This document shows positions 26,626-35,779 of a stretch of 64,000 nucleotides of DNA, in pieces. Under the pieces are notes generated by a model. It was not told where the DNA came from, ran no database searches, and saw only the letters and a program-made list of their open reading frames with translations. The DNA is from Arcobacter sp. EP1. GTDB taxonomy: Bacteria; Campylobacterota; Campylobacteria; Campylobacterales; Arcobacteraceae. The translations under genes were made by a program, and so were the position numbers. Position 1 is the stretch's first letter. Every line of letters starts with the position of its first letter. The stretch covers positions 155,035 through 219,034 of the forward strand of contig LPNY01000021.1 in assembly GCA_001655195.1 (NCBI GenBank), given 5' to 3'.

Positions 26626-27602
26626 TGACACAATTCAATATCACCACAAAAAAAAATCTTCTTGCCTTTTCTGGTGGTATTGATTCTACAGCACTTTTTT
26701 TTCTTCTACTGGAACAAAATATTCCATTTGATATTGCAATCGTGGATTATAATGTAAGAGCTCAAAGTAAAGAAGAAGTAAACTATGCCAAAAAGCTTGC
26801 TAAAAAGTATAATAAACACTGTTTTATTAAAAGTGCTACACTATCCAATAATAAGAATTTTGAAAAAAATGCACGAGATATTCGTTATAATTTTTTTGAA
26901 GAGATTATTCAAGAGCACGCCTATGAAACGCTTATAACTGCACATCAACTTAATGACAAACTTGAATGGTTTTTGATGCAACTCTCTCGTGGAGCTGGGC
27001 TAGTGGAGATTTTGGGCTTAGAAAAATATGAAAACAAGTCTAAGTATACACTGCTTCGTCCCCTGCTTGAAATTTCTAAAGAAGAGTTACAAAACTATTT
27101 AGATAATAAACAAATCAAATATTATCTTGATGAAACTAACATAGACACAAACTACACCCGAAATCATTTTAGACATAACTTTAGCGATATATTTATCAAG
27201 AACTATCAAGAAGGAGTTAAAAAATCTTTTGAATACTTATCACATGACATTGATTCTTTGCAAATCAATTATGAGCCAATTTTTCAAGAAAAAGAGCTAC
27301 AAGTTTTTGATAAACCTAATGACTTGAATCTAGTTATTCGAATCATCGATAAAAATGTAAAACAAAGAGGAATTCTTTTATCAAACTCACAACGTAATGA
27401 AATCATTAAACAACAAGAACTTGTTATATCTCACAAACTTGCTATTTCATTTAGTTCATCAAAAATCTGGATTTCACCCTATGTAAAAGAGAGTATGGAT
27501 AAAAGATTCAAAGAAAAATGTAGAGTATTAAAAATACCTAAAAATGTAAGATGTTATTTATATAAACAAGATATTAATTTAGAAAATCTAACTATGCAAT
27601 AG
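26625..27602 (+). CDS. tilS: tRNA(Ile)-lysidine synthase
   Basis: Converts cytidine-34 of tRNA(Ile2) to lysidine so that it reads AUA. The 325 aa carry the PP-loop SGGIDS (16-21), the conserved AHQLNDKLEWFLMQLSRGAG stretch, and RPLLEISKEEL with YYLDETNIDTNYTRNHFRH. The protein is short and lacks most of the C-terminal domains of E. coli TilS, as in other epsilonproteobacteria. It overlaps rimO by one base and runs 15 nt into the convergent fliT-like gene. Confidence 0.93.
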   Translation: MTQFNITTKKNLLAFSGGIDSTALFFLLLEQNIPFDIAIVDYNVRAQSKEEVNYAKKLAKKYNKHCFIKSATLSNNKNFEKNARDIRYNFFEEIIQEHAYETLITAHQLNDKLEWFLMQLSRGAGLVEILGLEKYENKSKYTLLRPLLEISKEELQNYLDNKQIKYYLDETNIDTNYTRNHFRHNFSDIFIKNYQEGVKKSFEYLSHDIDSLQINYEPIFQEKELQVFDKPNDLNLVIRIIDKNVKQRGILLSNSQRNEIIKQQELVISHKLAISFSSSKIWISPYVKESMDKRFKEKCRVLKIPKNVRCYLYKQDINLENLTMQ

Positions 27603-27860
27603 AAAATTTTTCATTTTTTTCATGTTAATTAATTCTTCGCGAGTATTATCTTTATAAGATTTTAAAAAAGTTATATTTTTATAGAATAATTCTGATAGTC
27701 TTTTTAAATCATCAAGTTCTAAATCAAACTCAGAAATATTATGTTTTGTAAGGTATTCACCAACCCATTTTACAAGGGCTTGTGCGCGTTCAAAGTCATC
27801 TAGGGAATCAATATAAATTAATTCCGTAAGTGCTTTTATTGACCAATCTCTTCTTTCCAT
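27588..27860 (-). CDS. FliT-like small flagellar protein (hypothetical)
   Basis: A 90-residue, mostly helical, charged protein encoded just after fliS and overlapping it by 25 nt. Size, helical character and position match the export chaperone FliT, which in other bacteria follows fliS and binds the FliD cap protein. No diagnostic motif was recognised, so the call rests on context. Its 3' end overlaps tilS on the other strand. Confidence 0.6.
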   Translation of the reverse strand: MERRDWSIKALTELIYIDSLDDFERAQALVKWVGEYLTKHNISEFDLELDDLKRLSELFYKNITFLKSYKDNTREELINMKKMKNFLLHS

Positions 27861-28192
27861 GCTTCAATAAGACCTTGTGTAACTTTCATTACTTGATTAA
27901 TTGCATTGATATTGTCATCTACACCTGCTGAAAAAAGTGTTTCTATTTGGTACAGATATAATCCATCTAAGTAATATGCTACTTCACCACCATCAAAATC
28001 AAGTACGTTACGTAACTCATCAAAGATTGCAACAGATTTATTGATATACATAAACTTCATCTCAATCTCACCATCTTCCATGGCTGTTTTAATAAAAGAT
28101 AAATATTTCAATAATCCTTCATACAACTTTAATATAAGTACATACGGATCATCTGATACAGCGTTTTGTTGGTTATAGGCTTCAATTCCCAT
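27836..28192 (-). CDS. fliS: Flagellin export chaperone FliS
   Basis: Binds the flagellin C-terminus in the cytoplasm and prevents early polymerisation. The product has MGIEAYNQQNAVSDDPYVLILKLYEG, the typical FliS opening, and NVLDFDGG plus YQIETLFSAG-type regions. Two ATGs are possible: 28198, only 2 nt from GGAG (28201-28204), and 28192, 8 nt from it; I prefer 28192, giving 118 aa. It lies downstream of fliD, the normal fliD-fliS order. Confidence 0.92.
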   Translation of the reverse strand: MGIEAYNQQNAVSDDPYVLILKLYEGLLKYLSFIKTAMEDGEIEMKFMYINKSVAIFDELRNVLDFDGGEVAYYLDGLYLYQIETLFSAGVDDNINAINQVMKVTQGLIEAWKEEIGQ

Positions 28193-28260
28193 TAACATAT
28201 CTCCAAAAAATAATTTGTTAATTGGGAATTAGTATATTATAACTTAACTTAAAGAATCAA

Positions 28261-29655
28261 TTAACTACCGTTATTCGCTTGTTGAATTAACATTTTTAAA
28301 CCTGAAAATGAAGCTTCCATTTGATTAATAATTACACCATAACTAGCAAATTGCTGTGCCATTTGTGCATACTTATTATCTAAATCCTCAACAGCTGACT
28401 CTTTCTCTGTATTTAAACTTGTCAACCTTGCATCTATATTTTCACCATAAGTTGTAAGAAGACCTTCAAAACCATCTAAGGCATCAACATAAGTTTTTAA
28501 TTGTGTCCCTAAGCCTTCATCAGATGCAGTACCTACAAACAACTCTTTTAAGGAGTCTAAATCATTTGTAATAGCATCATTTAAAACTGTACTATCAATC
28601 GCTAACTTACCAGTTGTCTCACTTACTGAAAAACCAAAATTAAAAAGATTTTTATCACTACTTGCACCGTAATCATTAAATAATTTATCTTTAATTTCAG
28701 ACATCATTGTTCTAAGTGAAGACTTATCTTCAACTACACTATCAGCCCCATAAAGTTCTGCATCAACCAAATCAACTAATTCATTGTACTTAGTTACCAT
28801 TGTCTCTAATTGGGTTGCAATATTTGTCGTACTCTTTTGAATTGAAATACTTGAATCACCTGCCTCAACAGCAGTTATTTTTAAGCCACCATCAACGGTA
28901 ATTACATTAGAAGATACATCATAATCAATTCCATTAACTTTTGCAACAAGATTTGAAGCATCTTGAGTATTTGTACCTGCTACTTCAGTATAACCACCAG
29001 ATGAACCATCTGTAGTAAACCCTAAAGTCTGACTTGCTGCACCCGTCATACGTAAAGCGTTTGCTGTACCTGAATCTGCGCTTTTAACAACTAATCTATA
29101 AGAATCATCACCTACTTGTTCAAGCGATGCACTAAGTGCTGAAATTGTATTGATTTCATCAATTAGCTCTGCATAAGTTTTTTCTGTTGTATCAAAAGTA
29201 TGTGTTGTCGAATATAATCCATCACTACCAGCTATTTCAACCGTAAAATCACCAGCATCAATATCTGCTTCCGTTGTAGTTTTATCAACTGCAGTAGATT
29301 GAAATACATCCCTTTTTGCTAATGTTGTAACAGTAACATTCGTTGTTCCAGTATTCAAAGAGGTTTCATCTGCAGCATCAAAAACAACTGAACTTCCCGT
29401 TGCAGTTGCTGATTTCGCTTCAAATGCATTAACTCCACCGGATACGTATAAATCAAAAGGTTTAATAGTATCAAGAAATTCATTTACTTTTGTAGTAATT
29501 TCAGAAAGCTTTTCTGTCTCTTTTCCAATATTAGTAATACTTGTTTCTATTGGCTCAACACGTGCTTTATTCTCTGCTGCTTTTAGTTTGTCAATTAACT
29601 CTTGGTTAAGGCTAGCAGCTTGTCCTGACCCTAATCCTAAAACTCCTTCAGCCAT
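28261..29655 (-). CDS. fliD: Flagellar filament cap protein FliD
   Basis: Caps the growing filament and guides flagellin insertion. The 464 aa show the FliD_N region (LGLGSGQAASLNQELIDKL, then KVNEFLD), a Ser/Thr-rich middle, and a FliD_C region (LVDAELYGADSV, LNDAITNDLDSLKELFVG, DNKYAQMAQQFASYGVIINQMEAS). It has no signal peptide, as expected for flagellar-type export. The strong AGGAG before the ATG and the short gap to flgK support cotranscription. Confidence 0.93.
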   Translation of the reverse strand: MAEGVLGLGSGQAASLNQELIDKLKAAENKARVEPIETSITNIGKETEKLSEITTKVNEFLDTIKPFDLYVSGGVNAFEAKSATATGSSVVFDAADETSLNTGTTNVTVTTLAKRDVFQSTAVDKTTTEADIDAGDFTVEIAGSDGLYSTTHTFDTTEKTYAELIDEINTISALSASLEQVGDDSYRLVVKSADSGTANALRMTGAASQTLGFTTDGSSGGYTEVAGTNTQDASNLVAKVNGIDYDVSSNVITVDGGLKITAVEAGDSSISIQKSTTNIATQLETMVTKYNELVDLVDAELYGADSVVEDKSSLRTMMSEIKDKLFNDYGASSDKNLFNFGFSVSETTGKLAIDSTVLNDAITNDLDSLKELFVGTASDEGLGTQLKTYVDALDGFEGLLTTYGENIDARLTSLNTEKESAVEDLDNKYAQMAQQFASYGVIINQMEASFSGLKMLIQQANNGS

Positions 29656-29668
29656 AATATACTCCTAG

Positions 29669-31549
29669 TTATCGTTTAATTCCGAGAATTGTTTGAATCA
29701 TTTCATCAACAACAGTCACGACTTTTGCATTTGCAGTATAGGCCGCTTGGAATTTAATTAAATTAAGCATCTCTTCATCATTATCAACTTTTACAATTTG
29801 ATCATAATTACTTTGAATTGATTGCTTAACTGCCTCTTGAGTCTCTTTTAGAAAATCATTATTTTCTTTATCTGCAGAGACTCCAACACGTAAAGATTGA
29901 AAAAATTCTGCTAAAGAACCTTGGTCATCATCAACATAAGATGCCGTAGTTGAACCTTGAGGTTTTCCATTAAAATAAACATCTTTTTTAAACTGCATTG
30001 TTGCTAAATAGTCTAAATCAACCTGATCTAATTCATTTACTGCATCTTTATCAAAGGAAAGTGTTGCAACATCACTTCCTGAGAAAAGACCAAGACTTCT
30101 AACAGTACTTGTAGCGTGTGTTGCTCCAGAATCGTCAATTGCAAGTTCACCATAAACAAACGATTCATCACCTGTTCTAATAAATTGATCTGTCATATCA
30201 GATAGTGTACGTGCAAAATTATCAAGTTGATCTTTATAACTTTCAAATTTATTAGAACCCGAAATACTACTTAAATTTTCAATTTGTGCTTTCATTGAAC
30301 CTGAACTTACTGGAATCTCTTTATCATATACAGAAATACCAATTCTTTTTGTAGGTTCATTACTTTGAGAATCATCTCTATAAACAACTTTACGATTTTC
30401 AATGATTGCAGGATTGGCATTATCTTTTTCAACAATAGAAATTTGACCTGAGAATTGTCCTTTGAGTCCATCTGTTATGGATTCAATCAATAAGTATTTA
30501 TCAGAAGTATCAATAGTCGATTTATTTCCATCAATATCCGTTGCATAACTACCATTGTATGCTTTTACAGAAGCTGCTGTTCCTGTGTTATTGTTGATTT
30601 TATAAACCATGGCTCGAACATAATTATTTTCATCAACTGTATCCGTCGTTGCTGTTCCATCACCATTCCAATCGAAAGTTAAAGACTCGCCATATGTAAC
30701 GCTTACACTATGTTCATTATCTAATTTATAGGTAATCTCATCATTAGCATCAAAGGTTATACCCACTAGAATATTACTCGTTACACCATCATCTTGAATA
30801 AAACGATCTTTTTGTGGTGTATACTCTTCAATAAGTGTAATATCTCTTACATTTGTACTGTGTCTTACAGCTGTAGCACCACCAACTTTTAATGTATAAT
30901 CATCACCAACACGTTCTACTTCGATATCAATATATTTAGACAGCTCTTCTTCTAAAGCATCTCGTTTATCAAGAAGTTCATTAGAAGCTTGAACTTGTTG
31001 TCCTAACTGCTCATTAATTTTACCAATATCTTGTAGAATTCCATTAACTGTTTTAATATCATCATTTAAAGATTGAACTTCAAGTTCTTGTTGCTTTTCA
31101 ATACCTTCGTAAAGTCGTTTTAAACTATCAACAATAATTGACCCTTGAGTTTTCATATCATTTTTATAAACTTCACTAGAAGGGTTTGATCGTAAATTTT
31201 CGACAGATTGAAAATAACGATTTAAATCTTGGGTAAAACCACTTTTATCCGTCTCTTTAAACAAAGATTCTACACCCTCTAAAAGTGTTGATGATTTTTG
31301 ATAATAGTTCTCTTTACTTGTTTCAGTAATTAAGTTATCATACATGTAGTTAGCGGTTGCTCGACTCACTCCACCAACAGAGCTTCCCCTTCCAACAATT
31401 CTAGAATCTAGGTGTGCTAATTCATTTAACTGTACTGAACGCTTTTTATATCCAGGAGTATTTTCATTAGCAATATTATTCATTACATTTTCAACAGAAA
31501 TTTTTGCAGCATTCAATCCTGATTGTGCAACATTTAAAGAATTCAGCAT
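29669..31549 (-). CDS. flgK: Flagellar hook-filament junction protein FlgK (HAP1)
   Basis: Links the hook to the filament. The 626 aa begin MLNSLNVAQSGLNAAKISVENVMNNIANENTPGYKKR, containing the flagellar rod/hook N-terminal motif, and end with FQAAYTANAKVVTVVDEMIQTIL, the matching C-terminal helix. The long middle is variable and acidic, as usual. AAGGAG lies 6 nt before the ATG. It begins the flgK-fliD-fliS block after a 60-nt gap that may hold its own promoter (TATAAT-like on the minus strand). Confidence 0.94.
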   Translation of the reverse strand: MLNSLNVAQSGLNAAKISVENVMNNIANENTPGYKKRSVQLNELAHLDSRIVGRGSSVGGVSRATANYMYDNLITETSKENYYQKSSTLLEGVESLFKETDKSGFTQDLNRYFQSVENLRSNPSSEVYKNDMKTQGSIIVDSLKRLYEGIEKQQELEVQSLNDDIKTVNGILQDIGKINEQLGQQVQASNELLDKRDALEEELSKYIDIEVERVGDDYTLKVGGATAVRHSTNVRDITLIEEYTPQKDRFIQDDGVTSNILVGITFDANDEITYKLDNEHSVSVTYGESLTFDWNGDGTATTDTVDENNYVRAMVYKINNNTGTAASVKAYNGSYATDIDGNKSTIDTSDKYLLIESITDGLKGQFSGQISIVEKDNANPAIIENRKVVYRDDSQSNEPTKRIGISVYDKEIPVSSGSMKAQIENLSSISGSNKFESYKDQLDNFARTLSDMTDQFIRTGDESFVYGELAIDDSGATHATSTVRSLGLFSGSDVATLSFDKDAVNELDQVDLDYLATMQFKKDVYFNGKPQGSTTASYVDDDQGSLAEFFQSLRVGVSADKENNDFLKETQEAVKQSIQSNYDQIVKVDNDEEMLNLIKFQAAYTANAKVVTVVDEMIQTILGIKR

Positions 31550-31609
31550 GGTATACTCCTTTTATAATATAACATATCTAATTATTACATTACAATTCTT
31601 AAATTTAGA

Positions 31610-32311
31610 TTAAAAGGGCCAAAGTAGTTTCATAAGTTTATATCCCCAAGGCTGATGCATCACATCTTGTTCTTCACCATCTTTTTTATACATAATCTTT
31701 AAATTAGCAACTTGAGAAGACATTATAGAGTTTTCGGGAGTAATATCATAAGGCCTAATAACTCCAGAAATGATAATTTCTTGCTTTTGCTGATCAATTA
31801 ACATCTCTTTAGAACCTTTGATATAATAATTACCATTTTGATAGGTTTCTTGAATAATAACAGAAAGAGTTGTTGCAAAAGATTCATCTACTTGTGTTTT
31901 TACTTCACCTGAAAAATCTTCACTACTTGTAGTTGAGAATCCAACTCCTAAGTGACTATTAAATCTATTGACTTTATTTTGCGTTCCAGAGGATAACGTA
32001 TTACCAGTAGTTGCAGCTAATGTTCCACCCCCAAGACTATTTGTTCTATCATTTGAAAGTTCTCTTTTATTATTTGTATCTTTTGTAAGTGCTTCATTAA
32101 TAACAACTTGAATAATATCTCCAACTTGTAAATCTTTTTTATCAGCAAATAGTGACGTACCTTTTTGAGAGTATAAAGAGCCTTTTCGTTTTTTTGGCAT
32201 AGGTTGCTCTTTAGGTACTTGTACTTCTGGTTTTTCAAATTTAATCTCTTGAGGTTTAGTACATCCTACAAATACTAAAGCTAATAAAACAACTAAATAT
32301 CTACTCATCAT
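31610..32311 (-). CDS. flgH: Flagellar L-ring lipoprotein FlgH
   Basis: Outer-membrane ring of the flagellar basal body. The 233 aa start with a lipoprotein signal peptide ending VFVGC (lipid-modified Cys at 16). SLFADKKDLQVGDIIQVVINE, RFNSHLGVGFS, NYYIKGSKEM and VIRPYDITPENSI are characteristic FlgH stretches. Met1 or Met2 may be the true start. The first bases overlap the preceding gene by 11 nt. The P-ring gene flgI is 3.5 kb away on the other strand. Confidence 0.93.
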   Translation of the reverse strand: MMSRYLVVLLALVFVGCTKPQEIKFEKPEVQVPKEQPMPKKRKGSLYSQKGTSLFADKKDLQVGDIIQVVINEALTKDTNNKRELSNDRTNSLGGGTLAATTGNTLSSGTQNKVNRFNSHLGVGFSTTSSEDFSGEVKTQVDESFATTLSVIIQETYQNGNYYIKGSKEMLIDQQKQEIIISGVIRPYDITPENSIMSSQVANLKIMYKKDGEEQDVMHQPWGYKLMKLLWPF

Positions 32312-32729
32312 TAAATTTACTCTCTATAATAAACTGCAAATCAATTGCTACTTTTGTATTTTTCAGACCATTTTTGATTAGTGCCATAGTTCCATAACGC
32401 ACAGTTAATGCTTCTAAATCTGTATTTGCATCACAAACTATTAAGATTTTACGATTGACTACTTTTACTTGTTGGACATACTCTTGCCCAATTAAATCAA
32501 TGGCTGTTTCCACTTCTCTAAAAATAAGTCGTTCAATTTTTTTGCTTTTTGCTTTTTTGTCATCTTTTTGTGATGTTTCAATTTGTTTGGCTTTAGCAGC
32601 TTGCTCTTGTTTAACAAACTCTTCGCTCATATGATTATAATAACTATAAAACATTATTACAAGAGCAACAATTGAAACGATTTTAATAATAAGACGTTTT
32701 GGATCTTTTCGTTTAACTGCTACTATCAT
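32301..32729 (-). CDS. Hypothetical membrane-anchored flagellar-cluster protein
   Basis: Unrecognised 142-residue protein. It has a basic N-terminus, one membrane helix (about 12-30), a Lys-rich linker near 38-65, and a small alpha/beta domain at the C-terminus (QVKVVNRKILIVCDANTD). It lies between fliL and flgH, overlapping flgH, so a part in basal-body building is likely by context. No catalytic or binding motif is visible. Confidence 0.7.
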   Translation of the reverse strand: MIVAVKRKDPKRLIIKIVSIVALVIMFYSYYNHMSEEFVKQEQAAKAKQIETSQKDDKKAKSKKIERLIFREVETAIDLIGQEYVQQVKVVNRKILIVCDANTDLEALTVRYGTMALIKNGLKNTKVAIDLQFIIESKFNDE

Positions 32730-32734
32730 AAAAA

Positions 32735-33268
32735 CTACTTAATTACAAAAGTGGTGAAGAAAAGTTTTTTAACACTGTTCTTAGGAATTTCTTCGTCTGC
32801 TGATGTTGCATCATTAATAACAACATTAATTTCTTCAAGTAACTCCTCTTTTAAGAGAGCTTTTCCACCAACAGTTAACAACTCCTCTGAACTTCGTGCA
32901 CTGATTTGTGCAATAACAACATCAATAATTTCGGCTTTATACTCTTCAACAATAGCTTCAATAGATGGAACAGTACTCTTAATAGAGAAAGAGAGTTTCA
33001 TTAATTTTTCTCTTCCTTTAGAATTTGTTATATTTAAAACTAAGTCATTAATGTGTGCTTTAAAAGACTCTTTACTATCTGCCGCTTCTGCTTTTTCCAT
33101 CTCTTGTTCTTGTTGCTGTCCTCCACTAAATACGCCTTGTGAGTAAAGGAAATACCCTCCACCGACAACTGCTAATAACAATATAACAATCAATGCAATA
33201 AGTACAATCATTAAGCCTTTTCCAGACCCTCCCTGTTTCTGCGGTTGTTCTTCAACTTCTTCAGCCAT
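32735..33268 (-). CDS. fliL: Flagellar basal-body-associated protein FliL
   Basis: Inner-membrane protein that surrounds stator units. The 177 aa have a short charged cytoplasmic N-terminus, one helix (about 18-42) and a periplasmic FliL domain (INDLVLNITNSKGREKLMKLSFSI, VIAQISARSSEELLTVGGKALLKEELLEEIN, KLFFTTFVIK). AAAGGATAATA precedes the ATG. It overlaps the MotE-like gene by 8 nt, a common fliL-motE pairing. Confidence 0.92.
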   Translation of the reverse strand: MAEEVEEQPQKQGGSGKGLMIVLIALIVILLLAVVGGGYFLYSQGVFSGGQQQEQEMEKAEAADSKESFKAHINDLVLNITNSKGREKLMKLSFSIKSTVPSIEAIVEEYKAEIIDVVIAQISARSSEELLTVGGKALLKEELLEEINVVINDATSADEEIPKNSVKKLFFTTFVIK

Positions 33269-33761
33269 TATTATCCTTTAGTGAATTATTAATTTTATAG
33301 TTTTCTAACATTTGCGTTATTAATGAAGCATTATCAACACTAAGATACTTCATTATAAGTGTGACTTTTTTCTCTTTTAATTTTAAGATTATATCAAAAA
33401 CATCTTCAATTTTTCCATCATCAATCATTCGGTTGAAAATATCACCTGCAATTTTTGGTTTCATACCATTATAGATTTTAGTTGTTTTACTAGCAACCTT
33501 ACCTTCGATATCATTTAACACATCAATGTTTTTTTGGTAAATTTCTTTAATCTCTTTTTTTTCATTCTCAATTTTTTTCAAAAGTTTTGAGAGCTCCGCT
33601 TGACGCTTTTTATACTCAGCTTCTTTTTTATTATAAAAACTATTCAACTCTTTTTTTAAAGTTTGTATCTCTTTTTTCTCTTTAATAAATGTACCTGTAC
33701 TCTCTACTTCTGCAAAAAGGGTTGTACCTATAAAAATGAAAGTTAATAAAATTTTATACAA
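33261..33761 (-). CDS. MotE-like periplasmic coiled-coil protein
   Basis: The 166 residues show a signal peptide (YKILLTFIFIGTTLFA), a long Lys/Glu coiled coil (about 25-90), and a C-terminal helical region (KIAGDIFNRMIDDGKIEDVFDIILKL) like the MgtE-N/MotE fold. Such proteins act as stator or basal-body chaperones and are named MotE or 'PDP protein' in epsilonproteobacteria. Start TTG 33761 has AAAGGA upstream. The role is inference from family and position beside fliL. Confidence 0.75.
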   Translation of the reverse strand: MYKILLTFIFIGTTLFAEVESTGTFIKEKKEIQTLKKELNSFYNKKEAEYKKRQAELSKLLKKIENEKKEIKEIYQKNIDVLNDIEGKVASKTTKIYNGMKPKIAGDIFNRMIDDGKIEDVFDIILKLKEKKVTLIMKYLSVDNASLITQMLENYKINNSLKDNNG

Positions 33762-33770
33762 AATTTTCCT

Positions 33771-34175
33771 TTATCCTCTAATATATTTACTTTGCATGTA
33801 CTCTGAAGAGGCTTCTTCTTCTGCAAGTAAGAGTTTTTTTATGGCTTCTCTTTTCTCTTCTTTTAGAATATACCCATACTGTTCTGTCTCTTTTTGTAAT
33901 TCCACTATCTCTTGTTTTATTTTATTTATCTGTGATAATAACAAACTTTTTTGATTTTGTAATTTAGTTATATGAATTTTCATTGTATTTTTATGAATTT
34001 CTAAAATAGTAAAGTCTGAAATCGCTCCAAATTTATCCACACTTGAGGTATTAATACTCTCTTGTGTTTTACCTATCTCTTCATCTAAGGTATCAACTTT
34101 TGCTTGTACTTGTCCCTGCTGTGCAATTTTTTGGTCAGTTTGCGTTTTTTTTAAATTATACAGTTTTTCAATCAT
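33771..34175 (-). CDS. FliJ-like coiled-coil flagellar protein
   Basis: A 134-residue, almost fully helical, charged protein with no membrane segment. Size, coiled-coil nature, N-terminal IEKLYNLKKTQTDQKIAQ, and location beside fliQ fit FliJ, the export-gate stalk that links the FliI ATPase to FlhA. FliJ sequences are poorly conserved, so this rests on layout and context. It starts 2 nt after the fliQ stop. Confidence 0.65.
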   Translation of the reverse strand: MIEKLYNLKKTQTDQKIAQQGQVQAKVDTLDEEIGKTQESINTSSVDKFGAISDFTILEIHKNTMKIHITKLQNQKSLLLSQINKIKQEIVELQKETEQYGYILKEEKREAIKKLLLAEEEASSEYMQSKYIRG

Positions 34176-34177
34176 AA

Positions 34178-34438
34178 CTACTTACCAAATGTTAAAATAA
34201 TATCCCACAACCCTTTAGTATATGCTTGTACATTATCGCCTATCCAAGGAAGGGAAATAAGGATAAATGCTGATACTAAAACCATCTTTGGAACAAAGGA
34301 TAATGAAGCATCAGAAACCTGTGTAACTGCTTGAAACACTGAAATTAAAAGTCCAATAACCATACTCACTAATAAAGAGGGCAATCCTAAAAGTAAAATA
34401 ATCCAAACAGTGTTTTGAGCAATTGCTAGTAAATCCAT
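34178..34438 (-). CDS. fliQ: Flagellar export gate protein FliQ
   Basis: Two-helix inner-membrane part of the flagellar type III export gate. The 86 aa, GLPSLLVSMVIGLLISVFQAVTQVSDASLSFVPKMV, and the closing helix LVSAFILISLPW are diagnostic. fliP and fliR are not in the window, which is common in epsilonproteobacteria, where flagellar genes are scattered. It lies 4 nt downstream of the acidic protein gene. Confidence 0.94.
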   Translation of the reverse strand: MDLLAIAQNTVWIILLLGLPSLLVSMVIGLLISVFQAVTQVSDASLSFVPKMVLVSAFILISLPWIGDNVQAYTKGLWDIILTFGK

Positions 34439-34442
34439 TAAA

Positions 34443-35687
34443 CTACTCTTTAACTTTAACCGTTATCTCCAAAGTCTTATTCTTTAAAAGCTGTGTTAAT
34501 AACGAGGATATATCCCCTGCATTTGCTAAATCTAAATTTACTGACTCGTTTTCTGCAGGTGCATTAGCACTGGTTAACACTTGCGTATCATTGATAGATA
34601 CCTCTTCACCATTTAATGCTGCAATAATATCACTCTCTTTTATATCATCTAGTGAAGAAAAATTTTCTGCCATTTCATAATCTCCTTGAATATCTTGTAC
34701 ATTTGCACTCTCTACATGTGACTCATGGAGCTGCGCTTTTTCATCGTCACTCATAAAATCTTCATTTGTAATATTTAAATTATCTAACTCTTTAAAATCT
34801 AAACTATCAAGATCTGAAGCACTAACCGTCGGTATCTCTTCCTTTTCATCAAAGTCATTATTTGAAATCTCAATATCTTGTAATTCTGATAACATATATA
34901 GCGAAGCTGAAGAAGACAACTCTTCATCATTGGTTATTTCTTCATTTTGTTCACTACTATCATCTTCTAAACTCGGTTCAGTAATTGACAAATGCTTTAA
35001 TTCATCTTCTATAATATCACTATTTTCTGGTATCTCTTCTTTAATCGGCTCATCAAACTCAAGATTCTTTAACTCCTCATCAAAGTCAAAAACAGAGTCC
35101 TCTTCTGGTTCTTCCTCTTCAGTTGGTTCAAAATCCTTTAGTTGAGCATTTAAATCATCACTGGAATCTGATTGTTCATCCTCTTGAGGTTCAGGAATAT
35201 TTGCAGATAATAACATACTAAGTTCGTCATCTAAAGTAATACGGTTAGCATCCTCTTGCAAGCTATCACTTTCCTCGTAAGCATCTTGAACAATATCAGC
35301 AATGGATTCTTGAATTTCGTCCCGCTCTTGAAAGTAATCTTCTTCACTTTCATCTTCAATTTTATTAATAACATGATGGGATAGTTCTTCGATAGAGTCA
35401 AAACTTATATCCCCTACTCCATTTTCAAAAAGGTACTCCTCTTCGATACCATCTTTAGGAATAAGAAATTTAAATTTTTGATGCAAGCCTTCTTTTTTGA
35501 TGATTTTTTGGTCATCGATTAAAAATATATCATTAGGGCAAGTTTCAATGGCATTCTTTAAGTCAACTAAATTCCCTAGTTCTACAATAGAACTAGCTTC
35601 ATCGAGTCGAAACTTAATATTTGAATGATCTAACTCATTATGCACATCTTTTTTAAAGCTTTTACTTCCGTAAATATATATATTCAA
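34443..35687 (-). CDS. Highly acidic hypothetical protein of the flagellar cluster
   Basis: A 414-residue protein of unknown role. Residues 1-100 look like a small alpha/beta, receiver-like fold (IYIYGSKSF, IFLIDDQKIIKK, KFLIPKDGIEE). Residues ~110-370 are extremely rich in Asp, Glu and Ser, probably disordered, with repeating Asp-Leu-Asp/Glu patterns. The last ~40 (DISSLLTQLLKNKTLEITVKVKE) form a compact end. The start is TTG 35687 with AGGG 6 nt before it. It heads the fliQ operon; a link to flagellar assembly is inference. Confidence 0.7.
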   Translation of the reverse strand: MNIYIYGSKSFKKDVHNELDHSNIKFRLDEASSIVELGNLVDLKNAIETCPNDIFLIDDQKIIKKEGLHQKFKFLIPKDGIEEEYLFENGVGDISFDSIEELSHHVINKIEDESEEDYFQERDEIQESIADIVQDAYEESDSLQEDANRITLDDELSMLLSANIPEPQEDEQSDSSDDLNAQLKDFEPTEEEEPEEDSVFDFDEELKNLEFDEPIKEEIPENSDIIEDELKHLSITEPSLEDDSSEQNEEITNDEELSSSASLYMLSELQDIEISNNDFDEKEEIPTVSASDLDSLDFKELDNLNITNEDFMSDDEKAQLHESHVESANVQDIQGDYEMAENFSSLDDIKESDIIAALNGEEVSINDTQVLTSANAPAENESVNLDLANAGDISSLLTQLLKNKTLEITVKVKE

Positions 35688-35779
35688 AGATTACCCTAAA
35701 TTAAATTTCATAGATTATAACTTGTTTTTATAAAATTTTAGATAAAATAGCTACCAATTATACGCTTTAAGGTTATCTA

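Noticed and set aside
31550-31609. Sigma54 or sigma28 flagellar promoters before flgK and other flagellar genes
   Set aside because: No TGGCAC-N5-TTGC or sigma28 consensus was found in the flagellar gaps; only TATAAT-like boxes are visible.
34930-35145. Ser-rich plus-strand ORF opposite the acidic protein
   Set aside because: Its Ser/Phe-rich composition is the antisense image of Asp/Glu/Ser codons; no ribosome binding site or family match.
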